Assembly (NCBI GenBank): GCA_016840385.1
Contig: JAEOSL010000027.1
Coordinates: forward strand, 1-32,213
Source of the DNA: Candidatus Thorarchaeota archaeon
GTDB lineage: Archaea; Asgardarchaeota; Thorarchaeia; Thorarchaeales; Thorarchaeaceae
DNA: 32,213 bases
Reading direction: 5' to 3'
Each line of letters opens with the position of its first letter. Position 1 is the first letter of the stretch. The notes under the pieces were generated by a model. The model made no database searches and had not been told where the DNA came from. It was given only the letters and a program-made list of their open reading frames with translations. The translations under genes were made by a program, and so were the position numbers. This document shows positions 23,849 through 32,213 of the stretch, in pieces.

Positions 23849-25210
23849 CTAATCTTTTGCGACAACGTCGATATCCTTTGCCACAATCTCTGGACCAATC
23901 CATGAGAAAAGTGGTATAGCTGTTTTCGCAATCTCTACTACATTCTTGAGAAGGTCAAAGATGTTCCCAGATATCATGAGTCCATCGACTCCACCGACCA
24001 TCTTTCCATTCTCAATAAGAATAGCAGGATTACCAACTACACTGAAGTCGCCAGATTCGGGATTCGAACTATGAGCTCCCTGTGTACTTTGAATGTAGTA
24101 TCCATGATCAATCTCACTGATGATTTCTTCAATCTCACGAGTTCCGGGTTCAATAACAAGTGTGGTCGGAGCTATCTCAACAAGTCCTTGACGCATGTTG
24201 CGTTTTGCGTTACCTGTGCTTTTCAAATCCATCTTGTTTGCCCAGTAGGTATCCCACAGGAATGAACGCAATACACCATTTTCGATAATTGGTGTCCGTT
24301 GTCGAGGTACTCCTTCATCATCAGCTATTGATGTTACAGCACTAGTAGGATAAAGACCATCATCGACAAGTGTGAATATCTCAGAGGCAATTGTATCACC
24401 AATCTTATCGGCGATCATCGATTTTCCTCGAGCAACATTGTCACCCCTAGCACCTTGCATTAGTGTATAGGTGAAGAGTTGTGAATATGCCTGAGGGTGT
24501 AGTATCACTTTGTACTTTCCTGTTTGACCTTTTGCGGGAATCTTTAACAAACGAATTTGATCAGCCACTTTTTTGACTGTTCCATCAATATCGAGATCCA
24601 ACCCACGTTTGATATCATAAGCAATTACCATTGGAGTGGTACTTGTTTCTGTTCTTGCGATAGCTGCTTCAGCAATAAAGGCACCAGTCCCCTTTTCAGA
24701 GAAAGCAACTCCATTACTATTGGCATATGCGCTGAATCCTGAAAAGGCTGCAGAACCGCCTGCAGCAATAATTATTCCAGGTTCGCTTTCAGTTCCTTTA
24801 GCTATGAGTTCACCGGTAGAGGTAACCAATTCATCAGGGTTTGCATCAACAACGGCTCTGTGCCATAGACCATCAATTGAAGGATAGTCCCTCGGATGTG
24901 GAAAATCAATCCAATCAGCATCTTCGGTTGTGACCTTTGCCGCTGCAACAGCAAGATCTACTGCGTCCTTGACACTTTCTTTGTTAGGCATATTTGTGAA
25001 TGCAGATCCCATTCTCTTATCGATGAACAGACGAATCGCAATTCCAGTACCTATCCTCTGATTAACACTTGATATTTGGGAAAGTTCAATATCTGTTTCA
25101 ATCTGATTCTCATACTTTGCCAACGCTTCAATTGCTGTAGCACCACTATCTTTCCCTGTAGTAACGATGTATTGGCAGAGTTCGAGAAGTTCGTTTTCAG
25201 TAACCATCAT
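23849..25210 (-). CDS. tldE: TldE/PmbA family protein (metallopeptidase partner subunit)
   Basis: The non-catalytic partner of TldD. In bacteria the TldD/TldE heterodimer degrades unfolded peptides and trims leader peptides (microcin B17, CcdA). The 453 residues show the shared N-terminal alpha/beta domain (about 5-200, containing GIAIRLFIDKRMGSAFTN) and the C-terminal domain with GKYKVILHP, VDDGLYPTSAVTSI, GVPRQRTPIIENGVL, STQGAHSSNPESGDFSVV and a closing GKMVGGVDGLMISGN. The HExxxH zinc motif is absent, as expected for TldE. Two adjacent ATGs (25210 and 25207) follow AGGAGG (25216-25221) at 5 and 8 bases. That site overlaps the tldD stop codon, so the two genes are tightly coupled. The substrate in this organism is unknown. 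Confidence 0.92.
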   Translation of the reverse strand: MMVTENELLELCQYIVTTGKDSGATAIEALAKYENQIETDIELSQISSVNQRIGTGIAIRLFIDKRMGSAFTNMPNKESVKDAVDLAVAAAKVTTEDADWIDFPHPRDYPSIDGLWHRAVVDANPDELVTSTGELIAKGTESEPGIIIAAGGSAAFSGFSAYANSNGVAFSEKGTGAFIAEAAIARTETSTTPMVIAYDIKRGLDLDIDGTVKKVADQIRLLKIPAKGQTGKYKVILHPQAYSQLFTYTLMQGARGDNVARGKSMIADKIGDTIASEIFTLVDDGLYPTSAVTSIADDEGVPRQRTPIIENGVLRSFLWDTYWANKMDLKSTGNAKRNMRQGLVEIAPTTLVIEPGTREIEEIISEIDHGYYIQSTQGAHSSNPESGDFSVVGNPAILIENGKMVGGVDGLMISGNIFDLLKNVVEIAKTAIPLFSWIGPEIVAKDIDVVAKD

Positions 25211-25219
25211 TCATTCCTC

Positions 25220-26653
25220 CTATGCTTTTCCTCCAAATGTGATTCCCCCAGCAGCAAACCGAATATCAGGGCCACCAGAAGATACCAAGGCTTCTTGTCC
25301 CTTCCCACATCTTCCAACCTCATACTCAAAGGGTTCTTTTGCAACGCCATCGATTTTCATTAGTGAATCAGTAGCAATACCTGAGATTGAAAGATCAGTA
25401 ACTGGACGACCTATCTCTCCATTGACTATCTCGTAAGCTTCCTGAATTCCAACTTGGAAACTAGCATTCGTTTGAGCTTGACCTCCTCTGAAATCTACAC
25501 AGTAGTATCCAAAGTCGATTCCTTCGAATAACTCCTCCTTGGAGTGGTCTCCAAGTTCAAACTGTGTACTACGCATTCTGATAATAGGCTGATAGAGGTA
25601 GCTTTCAGCTCTGGCATTTCCAGTTGTTCGTTGGTCTATCTTCTTAGCATACTCTCTATTCGTCATGAGTTCTGTCAAGACTGAGTCTTTGATTATCTCA
25701 ACGCGACTACTGAGAACACCCTCATCATCATACTTTGAAACTCCGACCTTTCCAGTATTGGTTCCATCATCAGTCATACTTACGCCCTCAGCAGCAACAA
25801 CTTCTCCAACTTTACCACCGAATGCACTGGTGACTGTTAAATCGGCCTCAGCAAGATGCCCTAATGCCTCATGGGCTAAAGTACCAATTACTCTAGGAGC
25901 ACAAACACATGGAACAACTCCAGCTTTCGCAGCCACGCCCTCAAGTTGAAGTTTGGCTCTTCTTGCAGCTGCAGTTCCAATAACCTCGGGAGTTGCAACA
26001 CGTTCCAAATACTCCCAACCTTGATGGGTTGACGCATCCTCAAACCTAGCAGCGCTCATTTTGGGACCGTCTTTTGCGCTGACCCATGGATAGGTCCAAA
26101 CGAGAAGTGACGGTGATTGAATCTTGGTTCCTTCAGAGGTAACAAGATACTTCTGACCTGATGCCGTACGAATCTTAACTGTAACTGCAGTGATTCGAGG
26201 GTCATAGTCGCGAATGACCTTTGTCATATCATTCATGTATTTGATCTTCTCTTCAATAGGAACATGTCTAGGATCCTTCTCAGGGTTTGCCTTGATGACA
26301 TCTTCGTAAGTTTTCACATCAGCAATCTCTATTGGCTCACGTCTAGAAGGGGCGGCGGCCTTCGCCATGGATATTGCATCTGATACTGCTTTGTCTAAGT
26401 TATCAATATCACCAGTGGTTACAAATCCCCAAGCACCATCAACTAGTGCTCTAATAGCTACGCCACGTTCTATACGCTGAGTAAGTGCATTGATTCTTGA
26501 ATCATCCATCTGAATATATTCGATGAATCCAGATTCTCCTCTGGCTTCAATATAGGATGCGCCAAGATCACGACTTTTTTCTATGGCTTTTTCCAACACA
26601 TCAAACAATTTGAAATCAACTCCACGGGAGTAAAGTGTCTTCTTTGTTTCCAT
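25220..26653 (-). CDS. tldD: TldD family zinc metallopeptidase
   Basis: The catalytic subunit of the TldD/TldE peptidase, cytosolic. From the ATG at 26653 it has 477 residues, the usual size. The zinc motif HEALGH (261-266) sits in GTLAHEALGHLAEADL, and the downstream Cys of FGYYCVDFRGGQAQ matches the third metal ligand of the family. The N-terminal domain shows GVAIRALVDGAWGF; the C-terminal part has YLYQPIIRMRSTQFELG and ends in GGITFGGKA. The frame stays open upstream to 26872, but those 73 codons are rich in Ser, His, Phe and Cys, show no family similarity, and overlap the start of the divergent TPR gene, so I exclude them. It is the first gene of the pair. Confidence 0.93.
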   Translation of the reverse strand: METKKTLYSRGVDFKLFDVLEKAIEKSRDLGASYIEARGESGFIEYIQMDDSRINALTQRIERGVAIRALVDGAWGFVTTGDIDNLDKAVSDAISMAKAAAPSRREPIEIADVKTYEDVIKANPEKDPRHVPIEEKIKYMNDMTKVIRDYDPRITAVTVKIRTASGQKYLVTSEGTKIQSPSLLVWTYPWVSAKDGPKMSAARFEDASTHQGWEYLERVATPEVIGTAAARRAKLQLEGVAAKAGVVPCVCAPRVIGTLAHEALGHLAEADLTVTSAFGGKVGEVVAAEGVSMTDDGTNTGKVGVSKYDDEGVLSSRVEIIKDSVLTELMTNREYAKKIDQRTTGNARAESYLYQPIIRMRSTQFELGDHSKEELFEGIDFGYYCVDFRGGQAQTNASFQVGIQEAYEIVNGEIGRPVTDLSISGIATDSLMKIDGVAKEPFEYEVGRCGKGQEALVSSGGPDIRFAAGGITFGGKA

Positions 26654-26739
26654 GAAGTATGATGTAATAACTTTGCTATTGAGGTACGAACACAAACCAC
26701 AAAATCCAATACCACTTAATGACTTAAAACAGGATAAGT

Positions 26740-28764
26740 GTGGGAACCGTGAGTAGGAAGTCATTACCTGCAGAGTTTGATATTTACAGGGAAGAGAAAT
26801 CAATTCCGTGGGATGAAATCGTATCAAGGATAGAGAAGAGTCTGAAAAAGGATGGGAATTCATTTCATGCAATTACAAACAGCGTTGCTAGTTTAGCAAC
26901 AAAAGAAAGCATGAGAGACAATCCAAATCCAAGAGTAATCGCAGTAGGAATGCACGCTTGTTTGATCCGCGGTCGTCTAGCTGAAGCATTATTCATGTCC
27001 AATGATTCCCAAGATATTGAGGTCCTTGCACTTCGAGCCATTGTTTTGTTTACCCTTTCGGACGCTCCAGGTCTCAGAACGATATTAGATACTCTCAATG
27101 ATGTGATACCTGAAGATTCACCCCCATCCGACCAAGTCCGGTTAAGCACCGTCAAAGTGTTACTAGCCGCTGCAGAACAGGACACTAGCGTGATCATGTG
27201 TGTTATGGAGTTTGATAGTCTTCTTGAAACATATCCCGAACAGGTAGAGGATCCACTTATCGAAACAATGTTCACGCTTTACGTTGTAGGAACTCTCCTG
27301 AAAGAAGTTGGCCAAGCAAATCGTGCTTCACACATTGTTGATACACTTGAAGACATGGCACAAAGTAAGAACCATCGAATGTTCTTGGCACTTGTTGAAA
27401 ATCTTCGAGGACATATTTGTAATATGCGAGGAGAATTCGAGCAAGGTGAGAAACACTATGTTGAGTTCAGAACAATCAGTGAGTCTCTAGGATTCAAACT
27501 TGGAATTGCGATGGCTTTGAACAATTTAGGAACTTTGCGTTTGAACTCCATTTTACTTGAAGAAGCATTAGACTACTTTAGAGCATCTCTCCAACTTATG
27601 GAAATGGAATCTGGACGTATTGTCGCTCTAGCGAATCTTGGAGAGATTTCTATTACCTTGGGTAATTTTGATGATGCAGAAGAATACTTGATTGAAGGAA
27701 TTAGACTTGAAGAGAAGATTCAGACTGGAGTTATCGAGCTATATACTTGGTATTCGATATTATTAGCAAAAAGAAATCGTTTCCCAGATTCGCTGAAATA
27801 TCTTAGGAAATCAGAAGAGATGGCTGGTTCCTCTGAGAAACCAATGCAGAAAGCTGCATACCTCTATGCAAAAGGTAGTTACAATACTCACAGAAAGAAA
27901 CATGATGAAGCAATCTTGATTTACGAAGAACTTCTGGAGCTTGCTCGAAAGGAAGATATCTTTGAATATCTAGTTCGGGCAGAACTCGAACTTGCGAGTA
28001 CTTACTTGAAGGTGTATTTGAAATCAAAATCTGCAGATCATCTCTCTAAGGCCGGGTACCACCTCAATGATGTGATTCAGATTGCAAAGGAACAAGGAAT
28101 TCAATCATTGTATGCTGAAGCACTCTTAGCTCGAAGTGATATGTTTACGATTGCCGGTCAAGATTTCGAAGCGAAGGGAGATATCGAACGAGCTCTTAGC
28201 ATTGCTCAGTTTATCGAAGACCTACGATTAGAAAAAGAGGCGCAAGCAAGATTGCGATTGATGACCTTAGCTCCGGAAATATCTACCATTGAAGATACTC
28301 CTGTAGAAAAGACTCTTGATAGAATTAGTGGCTTCAAACCCGTCGCAACGAAACTCAGAGAAATACCTCAACCAAGTCTTCATACACTCATTACATTAGA
28401 TAAGAGAACGGGATTCCCAATATTTGTACATCACTTTGATGAAAAGCTCAAGATGGATAGTGTTCTGATTGGTGGTTTCATTTCTGCGATAACAGCATTC
28501 TCGAATGAACTTCTAGGACATAGTGGTCTCCTACGATCAATAAATCATGAAGGCTTCACAGTTATGATGGAGCACAAAGAATTTTGGATTGTCACACTGA
28601 TTGCCAATCAAGAGAGCTTTGATGTAAGATACAAATTACGGACATTTGCACAAGCATTCTATGATGAATTCAAGAATATTGAAGTCAATGACAGTGCTGA
28701 AGCAGATGTGTTTGACAAAGCAATGGGGCTCATCAAAATCATATTCGATAAAGAAGGAAAATAG
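26740..28764 (+). CDS. TPR protein with C-terminal longin-like domain
   Basis: A 674-residue cytosolic protein. The N terminus (1-60) is charged and helical. From about 60 to 530 it is a solenoid of helix pairs with TPR character, clearest around residues 215-480 (repeats such as GIAMALNNLGTLRLNSILLEEALDYF, broken here by me into GIAMALNNLG and LEEALDYF). Residues 545-674 differ: two strands (HTLITLDKRTGFPIFVHHF), a helix (VLIGGFISAITAFSNELLG), three strands (GFTVMMEHKEFWIVTLIA) and two helices (RTFAQAFYDEF, FDKAMGLIKIIF). This is the longin order seen in AP-complex small subunits and SNAREs. The start is GTG at 26740 (AGGA upstream), with another GTG nine bases later. It is followed after 65 bp by the GTPase gene on the same strand. 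Confidence 0.8.
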   Translation: MGTVSRKSLPAEFDIYREEKSIPWDEIVSRIEKSLKKDGNSFHAITNSVASLATKESMRDNPNPRVIAVGMHACLIRGRLAEALFMSNDSQDIEVLALRAIVLFTLSDAPGLRTILDTLNDVIPEDSPPSDQVRLSTVKVLLAAAEQDTSVIMCVMEFDSLLETYPEQVEDPLIETMFTLYVVGTLLKEVGQANRASHIVDTLEDMAQSKNHRMFLALVENLRGHICNMRGEFEQGEKHYVEFRTISESLGFKLGIAMALNNLGTLRLNSILLEEALDYFRASLQLMEMESGRIVALANLGEISITLGNFDDAEEYLIEGIRLEEKIQTGVIELYTWYSILLAKRNRFPDSLKYLRKSEEMAGSSEKPMQKAAYLYAKGSYNTHRKKHDEAILIYEELLELARKEDIFEYLVRAELELASTYLKVYLKSKSADHLSKAGYHLNDVIQIAKEQGIQSLYAEALLARSDMFTIAGQDFEAKGDIERALSIAQFIEDLRLEKEAQARLRLMTLAPEISTIEDTPVEKTLDRISGFKPVATKLREIPQPSLHTLITLDKRTGFPIFVHHFDEKLKMDSVLIGGFISAITAFSNELLGHSGLLRSINHEGFTVMMEHKEFWIVTLIANQESFDVRYKLRTFAQAFYDEFKNIEVNDSAEADVFDKAMGLIKIIFDKEGK

Positions 28765-28783
28765 GCTCACTTGTTGATAGGGC

Positions 28784-28789
28784 TTATAA
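28784..28789 (+). promoter_or_regulatory. TATA box of the GTPBP1-like gene
   Basis: TTATAA within GGCTTATAACC, in the 65-bp gap after the TPR gene. It predicts transcription from about 28810, downstream of the ATG at 28803, which argues for the ATG at 28830 with its GGAG (28818-28821). The GTPase thus seems to have its own promoter. Confidence 0.5.
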
Positions 28790-28829
28790 CCACTCGATTT
28801 GCATGAACATCAGTTACGGAGTCCAATTA

Positions 28830-30494
28830 ATGACATCACATGATGATATCCTGAGAATTCTGAAGAACGGAGAAAGTCGTCATACAGAATTCAAGAGGCG
28901 ACTAACAAAAGCTGACTTGAACAAAGAAAGACGAGAGAAGTTAATCACTAGAATCAAGTATATGACATTTGACAATCCGTTTGAAGGTCTCTTCCTGATA
29001 GGCATCGAGGATATTGCAGGTAAGGAGTGGGAAGTCAGGGGAATATCAGAACCCGCGTTGAAGACTTCTGAAGGGATCTTACTTGAGTTATGTGAAGAAG
29101 CTGCAGTAGAAATAGTAGAAGAAGAGCGGGTTGAAACTCCCAAGGGACTAGTAGGAATATATTTACTCAAAAGATTGGCTGCACCTGAGATCAAAGAAAC
29201 ATGTTCAGTCAATGTTGCAGGTCGAGTGAATTCAGGAAAGTCAAGTCTAATTGGAGCACTGGTTACAGGAAAACCTGATGATGGCAAAGGAAGTGCTCGT
29301 GCGTTCCTACTCACGCATCCTCAGGAAATCACGAGGGGACAGACAGCAGATATTCATCTCTCATTCATGGGATTTGATAGTGAAGGTCAATCGCTCCATT
29401 TGGAAAATCCATTGAGTAAAGAAGAAACAGCTAGAGTACTTGATCAATCCGAGCGGATAGTAACTTTCTTTGATGCTCCAGGTCATAAAGAGTACAGTAA
29501 AACAATGATTAGAAGTATTCTAGGCGCTGATGCTCAGTACGGACTGTTATTGGTTCCAAGTCCAGAAGAAGCAAATCTCATTCGACAGGAAGAAGAGAAT
29601 TCAGGAATCCCTCGACTTGATGATATCACAAGAGAACATCTTATTCTAATGTCAAGTCAAGAAGCTCCATTCTTTGTAGTAATTTCAAAAATAGACAAGG
29701 CAAAGCCAGATGAGTTAGAACTTGTATTTGATGTAGTGCGAAATAGTCTGAAAGATATTGGTAAGATACCTGTTACCGTGAGGTCAATAGAGGAGATTCC
29801 ACCGATTATCCGAGAGATCAATCATGGAGTGATTGTGCCAATCCTACCCATCTCCGCTCTGAATATTGAAACTCTTAGACTGTTGATTGAGTTGCTGAAA
29901 AATGTCCCAACCAATTCCAGACATTCGAGTGTCACAGATTCAGCTGCTGCATATATTGACAAAGTATACCGAGGAATAAAGGGAACAAACGTCGTTGTTA
30001 CAGGTACAGTCAAAGCAGGAGTTTTCAAGAAAGGACAAAATGTCAAAGTAGGTCCTGATAAGAATAATCTCTTTCATGAGGGGCGTTTATTCAGCATAGA
30101 GATGTTCAAAAATCGAATAAGCACAGTTAGGGCCGGAGACCTCTTTGGTTTTGATATCAAAGATGTCGATAAACATAGTGTACGTCGCGGTCAGGTGATT
30201 GCAGACCCAGAAGATGATGTTCAAAGTAGTCGGGAGTTTGAGGCGAATATCGTCGTTACGCGACATCCTACCAAAATCTCCGTTGGTTATTCGCCAGTAT
30301 TGCAGTCTCACACAATCCAACAAACGGTGGTCTTGAGGAAAATCTATGATGCAGAATTCTTGAGCGTAGGGGACTTTGCTAGAGTGAAACTGAGATTCAT
30401 TATTTCATCAGAGGCGGTGGGAGTTGGAGATAAGATCGTCTTACGAGAAGCAAATACTCGTGCAATTGGAACAATAGTAGAGATCGTCAGCTAG
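28830..30494 (+). CDS. GTPBP1/GTPBP2-like translational GTPase with N-terminal AlbA_2-like domain
   Basis: A GTPase of 554 residues related to elongation factor Tu and closest, by my recall, to eukaryotic GTPBP1/2, which act in ribosome-associated surveillance. G1 is GRVNSGKS (131-138). Next come KPDDGKGSARAFLLTH and ITRGQT (167-172), then GFDSEG, G3 DAPGH (215-219) and G4 SKID (286-289, for the usual TKID/NKID). Beta-barrel domains II and III follow, with EFEANIVVTRHPTKIS and the ending AIGTIVEI both closely matching GTPBP1. Residues 1-75 contain ESRHTEFKR and a strand pair resembling the Schlafen AlbA_2 domain, an unusual partner. About 20 residues after G3 (SPEEANLIRQEEENSG) look like an insertion. 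The ATG at 28803 is less likely than 28830 on promoter and Shine-Dalgarno grounds. The end overlaps the convergent gene by 8 bp. Confidence 0.88.
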   Translation: MTSHDDILRILKNGESRHTEFKRRLTKADLNKERREKLITRIKYMTFDNPFEGLFLIGIEDIAGKEWEVRGISEPALKTSEGILLELCEEAAVEIVEEERVETPKGLVGIYLLKRLAAPEIKETCSVNVAGRVNSGKSSLIGALVTGKPDDGKGSARAFLLTHPQEITRGQTADIHLSFMGFDSEGQSLHLENPLSKEETARVLDQSERIVTFFDAPGHKEYSKTMIRSILGADAQYGLLLVPSPEEANLIRQEEENSGIPRLDDITREHLILMSSQEAPFFVVISKIDKAKPDELELVFDVVRNSLKDIGKIPVTVRSIEEIPPIIREINHGVIVPILPISALNIETLRLLIELLKNVPTNSRHSSVTDSAAAYIDKVYRGIKGTNVVVTGTVKAGVFKKGQNVKVGPDKNNLFHEGRLFSIEMFKNRISTVRAGDLFGFDIKDVDKHSVRRGQVIADPEDDVQSSREFEANIVVTRHPTKISVGYSPVLQSHTIQQTVVLRKIYDAEFLSVGDFARVKLRFIISSEAVGVGDKIVLREANTRAIGTIVEIVS

Positions 30495-32211
30495 TTCCAT
30501 CTGACCACCTAAGTAGTTCTTTTCCTTCGACAAATATCCTCTCGTCACGGAGCAATCTACGTTTAGAAGTTGTTGACAAGATTGGCCAGATATCAAGATT
30601 GGAATCAGCATTCGATTCCAAGAGAGGTCTACGCCAGCTGCTAGGAGCAGACACTATCGCATAAGCCTTGGAATTGCATTTGAATAGTGTAGATTCAAGA
30701 GTGGTCCGACTAATTCTCTGAACATCATCATATGAACCATGCACCACAAAATCAGGCTCAATACCTAGATGATTGAAATCTGGAACAAGAATAATGCATT
30801 CCTTCTCGAGCAGGCGCTTCATGATTTGAGGTGAACCTACAAGAGTGTTTGAAATGATATCGAGATCACCCATCAGCAAGCGTTCAAGAACTGCAATCTC
30901 CTTGGTTTCAAGAGACCTATCACCCTTCATTTCTAATCTCGCTTCAAATGTATTCACAGAGTTGGCAACTACTCCCAATTTTTCAAGTGCACGTCGGACA
31001 ATATCCAGTCCGTGAGAAAGCAGACCTGTAGATGATGGATAGATGTCTTCGATATTCAACCAATATTCAATTGCATCAATAGGTTCTTGATTCTGAGCCC
31101 CAATAGTCAAGGTCTGCATACTTGACCCATTAATGATTTGAACACTAGCCCAGGGATTATCCTGCGCTTTATCATCAAGAGAAATGCCAAGTTGATTTCC
31201 CAGACTGGCACCATCACATAATACTCGAGGGGAAAGATGAATCGATTCAAACAAATGACGTCGTTTTACAAGTTGATTTGGTTTTGCTAAGGTCTTGCAG
31301 AATCCATCAATTGTATGATACTCTGATGTACCAATTGGAATAACCACGTAGTCGTGAATAGTGGATAAAGCTTGAATCCATGATAGTGTATCAACTTTCG
31401 GTGATGAACCTTTAATTACTGAAACTAGCCAATTGTAAACATCTGAACCATATGTTTCATGGTGCTTTTGAAAGTGAGTGACACTCGTAGCCCAGATTGT
31501 TCCTTTACTTTGCTTCTTCCACATCTGGGTCCAATGATTGCGAACTGGTTGCTTTAGAAGAGTGTGAGCAAGACTATTTCCTATCGCGCATGCATTTTCG
31601 TTTGACCAATGTTCCTTTTCCAAATGAAGAAGGAATGCAGATCGAATGAGAAGTCCCTCAATCCACTTTTGAGAAAGAACATTCTCTTCAAAGATGAATT
31701 CGAAATCAGGAGTAATTTGCAATCCGAAATTCTGCATTGGATCCTCATTCTTAGTTCGTGTTACGAATATATCAGGAAATGATGGTTCCTTTGCTGCAAG
31801 AAACCGAGTGACTCTACGGATAGCTTTCCCAAAATTATCACGAAGTTCTTGAGTTGCTTCGATCCTGAGTTCTTCTTGTGTTAGGACCTTTGGCTTCTCA
31901 AATTTAGCAATTAATTTGGAACTCTTACGAACCCTAGTGTAGATTGAAGGATCCAAATTTTCCCCAATTACCATGACCCCTGCGGCATTGAAGAAATATA
32001 CTCTAACACGATCAAGAGAAATAACTGCAACCAAGAAGACTATACCTTTGAGTTGACGGAAGTGTTTACGCATGACTGCAGCCTTGACACGAAGGACCTC
32101 TACTGCTGCGGCTCCTGTTTCTTTGAACTGTTTCTCACCAAATGCTGCAATTTTTTTTGGTGTCTCCCTTGCACTTCTCGACAATACAAGAATCTCCTTG
32201 ATGTCTTGCAA
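30487..32211 (-). CDS. Large hypothetical protein, possibly continuing past the window end
   Basis: A reading frame of 574 codons to a TTG at 32211; the frame is still open at the window edge, so the true start may lie outside. I do not recognise it. The N-terminal 60 residues are helical and basic (KKIAAFGEKQFKETGAAAVEVL). A short hydrophobic strand pair follows (GIVFLVAVISLDRVRVYFF, then GVMVIGENLD), then a basic helix region with RDNFGKAIRRVTRF. The rest is mixed alpha/beta with two Trp-rich stretches (WTQMWKKQ, SSWRRPLL) and an acidic middle. There is no signal peptide, zinc ligand set or nucleotide-binding motif. The strand pair near residues 55-85 could begin a small sensor domain, but this is a guess. 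Its 3' end overlaps the GTPase gene by 8 bp. Confidence 0.75.
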   Translation of the reverse strand: MQDIKEILVLSRSARETPKKIAAFGEKQFKETGAAAVEVLRVKAAVMRKHFRQLKGIVFLVAVISLDRVRVYFFNAAGVMVIGENLDPSIYTRVRKSSKLIAKFEKPKVLTQEELRIEATQELRDNFGKAIRRVTRFLAAKEPSFPDIFVTRTKNEDPMQNFGLQITPDFEFIFEENVLSQKWIEGLLIRSAFLLHLEKEHWSNENACAIGNSLAHTLLKQPVRNHWTQMWKKQSKGTIWATSVTHFQKHHETYGSDVYNWLVSVIKGSSPKVDTLSWIQALSTIHDYVVIPIGTSEYHTIDGFCKTLAKPNQLVKRRHLFESIHLSPRVLCDGASLGNQLGISLDDKAQDNPWASVQIINGSSMQTLTIGAQNQEPIDAIEYWLNIEDIYPSSTGLLSHGLDIVRRALEKLGVVANSVNTFEARLEMKGDRSLETKEIAVLERLLMGDLDIISNTLVGSPQIMKRLLEKECIILVPDFNHLGIEPDFVVHGSYDDVQRISRTTLESTLFKCNSKAYAIVSAPSSWRRPLLESNADSNLDIWPILSTTSKRRLLRDERIFVEGKELLRWSDGTS

Positions 32212-32213
32212 TG

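Noticed and set aside
24060..24075. tRNA-like T-loop string (GTTCGAATCC on the minus strand)
   Set aside because: It is inside the conserved TldE segment SSNPESGD, and no acceptor, D or anticodon stems can be formed around it.
26654..26872. N-terminal extension of TldD of 73 residues
   Set aside because: The segment lacks family similarity, has skewed composition and overlaps the start of the divergent TPR gene; the ATG at 26653 gives the normal TldD length.
1..32213. CRISPR arrays, insertion sequences, prophage genes, rRNA or tRNA genes
   Set aside because: Looked for spaced repeats, terminal inverted repeats with transposase frames and cloverleaf patterns; none found by eye.

Overview
The window looks like a chromosomal segment of an archaeon, most probably an Asgard archaeon of the Thorarchaeota type. 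I infer this from gene content, not from a marker gene. The supporting signs are secreted subtilisins anchored by a C-terminal membrane helix (one with a long threonine stalk), a GTPBP1-type translational GTPase, a TPR protein ending in a longin-like domain, an archaeal glyoxylate reductase, TldD/TldE, archaeal TATA boxes, and Shine-Dalgarno (SD) sites matching the archaeal 16S tail. The DNA is moderately AT-rich, with no insertion sequence, CRISPR array, rRNA or tRNA that I can see.

Layout. 1-274: end of a pyruvate-kinase-C-terminal-like protein. 271-3826 (minus): the chaperone operon grpE-dnaK-dnaJ, divergent from a Sir2 deacylase (4056-4802). 4799-6381: a CitG-like protein between two small membrane proteins. 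6525-8629: a winged-helix regulator divergent from a two-gene operon of glyoxylate reductase and nitroreductase. 8792-23726: a surface-protease region with three different S8 subtilisins (1640, about 961 and 1054 residues), plus a membrane-anchored coiled-coil protein, a small conserved-looking protein and an FAD oxidoreductase whose start overlaps the stop of the third protease. 23849-26653 (minus): tldD-tldE. 26740-30494 (plus): the TPR/longin protein and the GTPBP1-like GTPase. 30487 to the end (minus): a large protein I do not recognise.

How the genes fit together. Proteolysis and protein quality control dominate: a refolding machine (GrpE/DnaK/DnaJ), an intracellular peptidase pair (TldD/TldE), three cell-surface proteases, and a GTPase of a family linked in eukaryotes to ribosome and mRNA surveillance. 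All three subtilisins have a signal peptide, an intact Asp/His/Ser/Asn set, a C-terminal membrane helix and a basic cytosolic tail. They differ greatly in the insertions between catalytic residues. The second has an alpha/beta domain after the protease, giving the same domain order as eukaryotic site-1 protease (MBTPS1).

Gene ends are tightly packed. Four of six convergent pairs overlap, three of them by exactly 4 bp with interleaved stop codons. Several other genes end in hairpins, two of which are followed by a T tract. The most structured non-coding DNA is the 400-bp region upstream of the largest protease, with a TATA-containing palindrome, an inverted repeat, a leader hairpin with a T tract, and a 16-bp-period tandem repeat.
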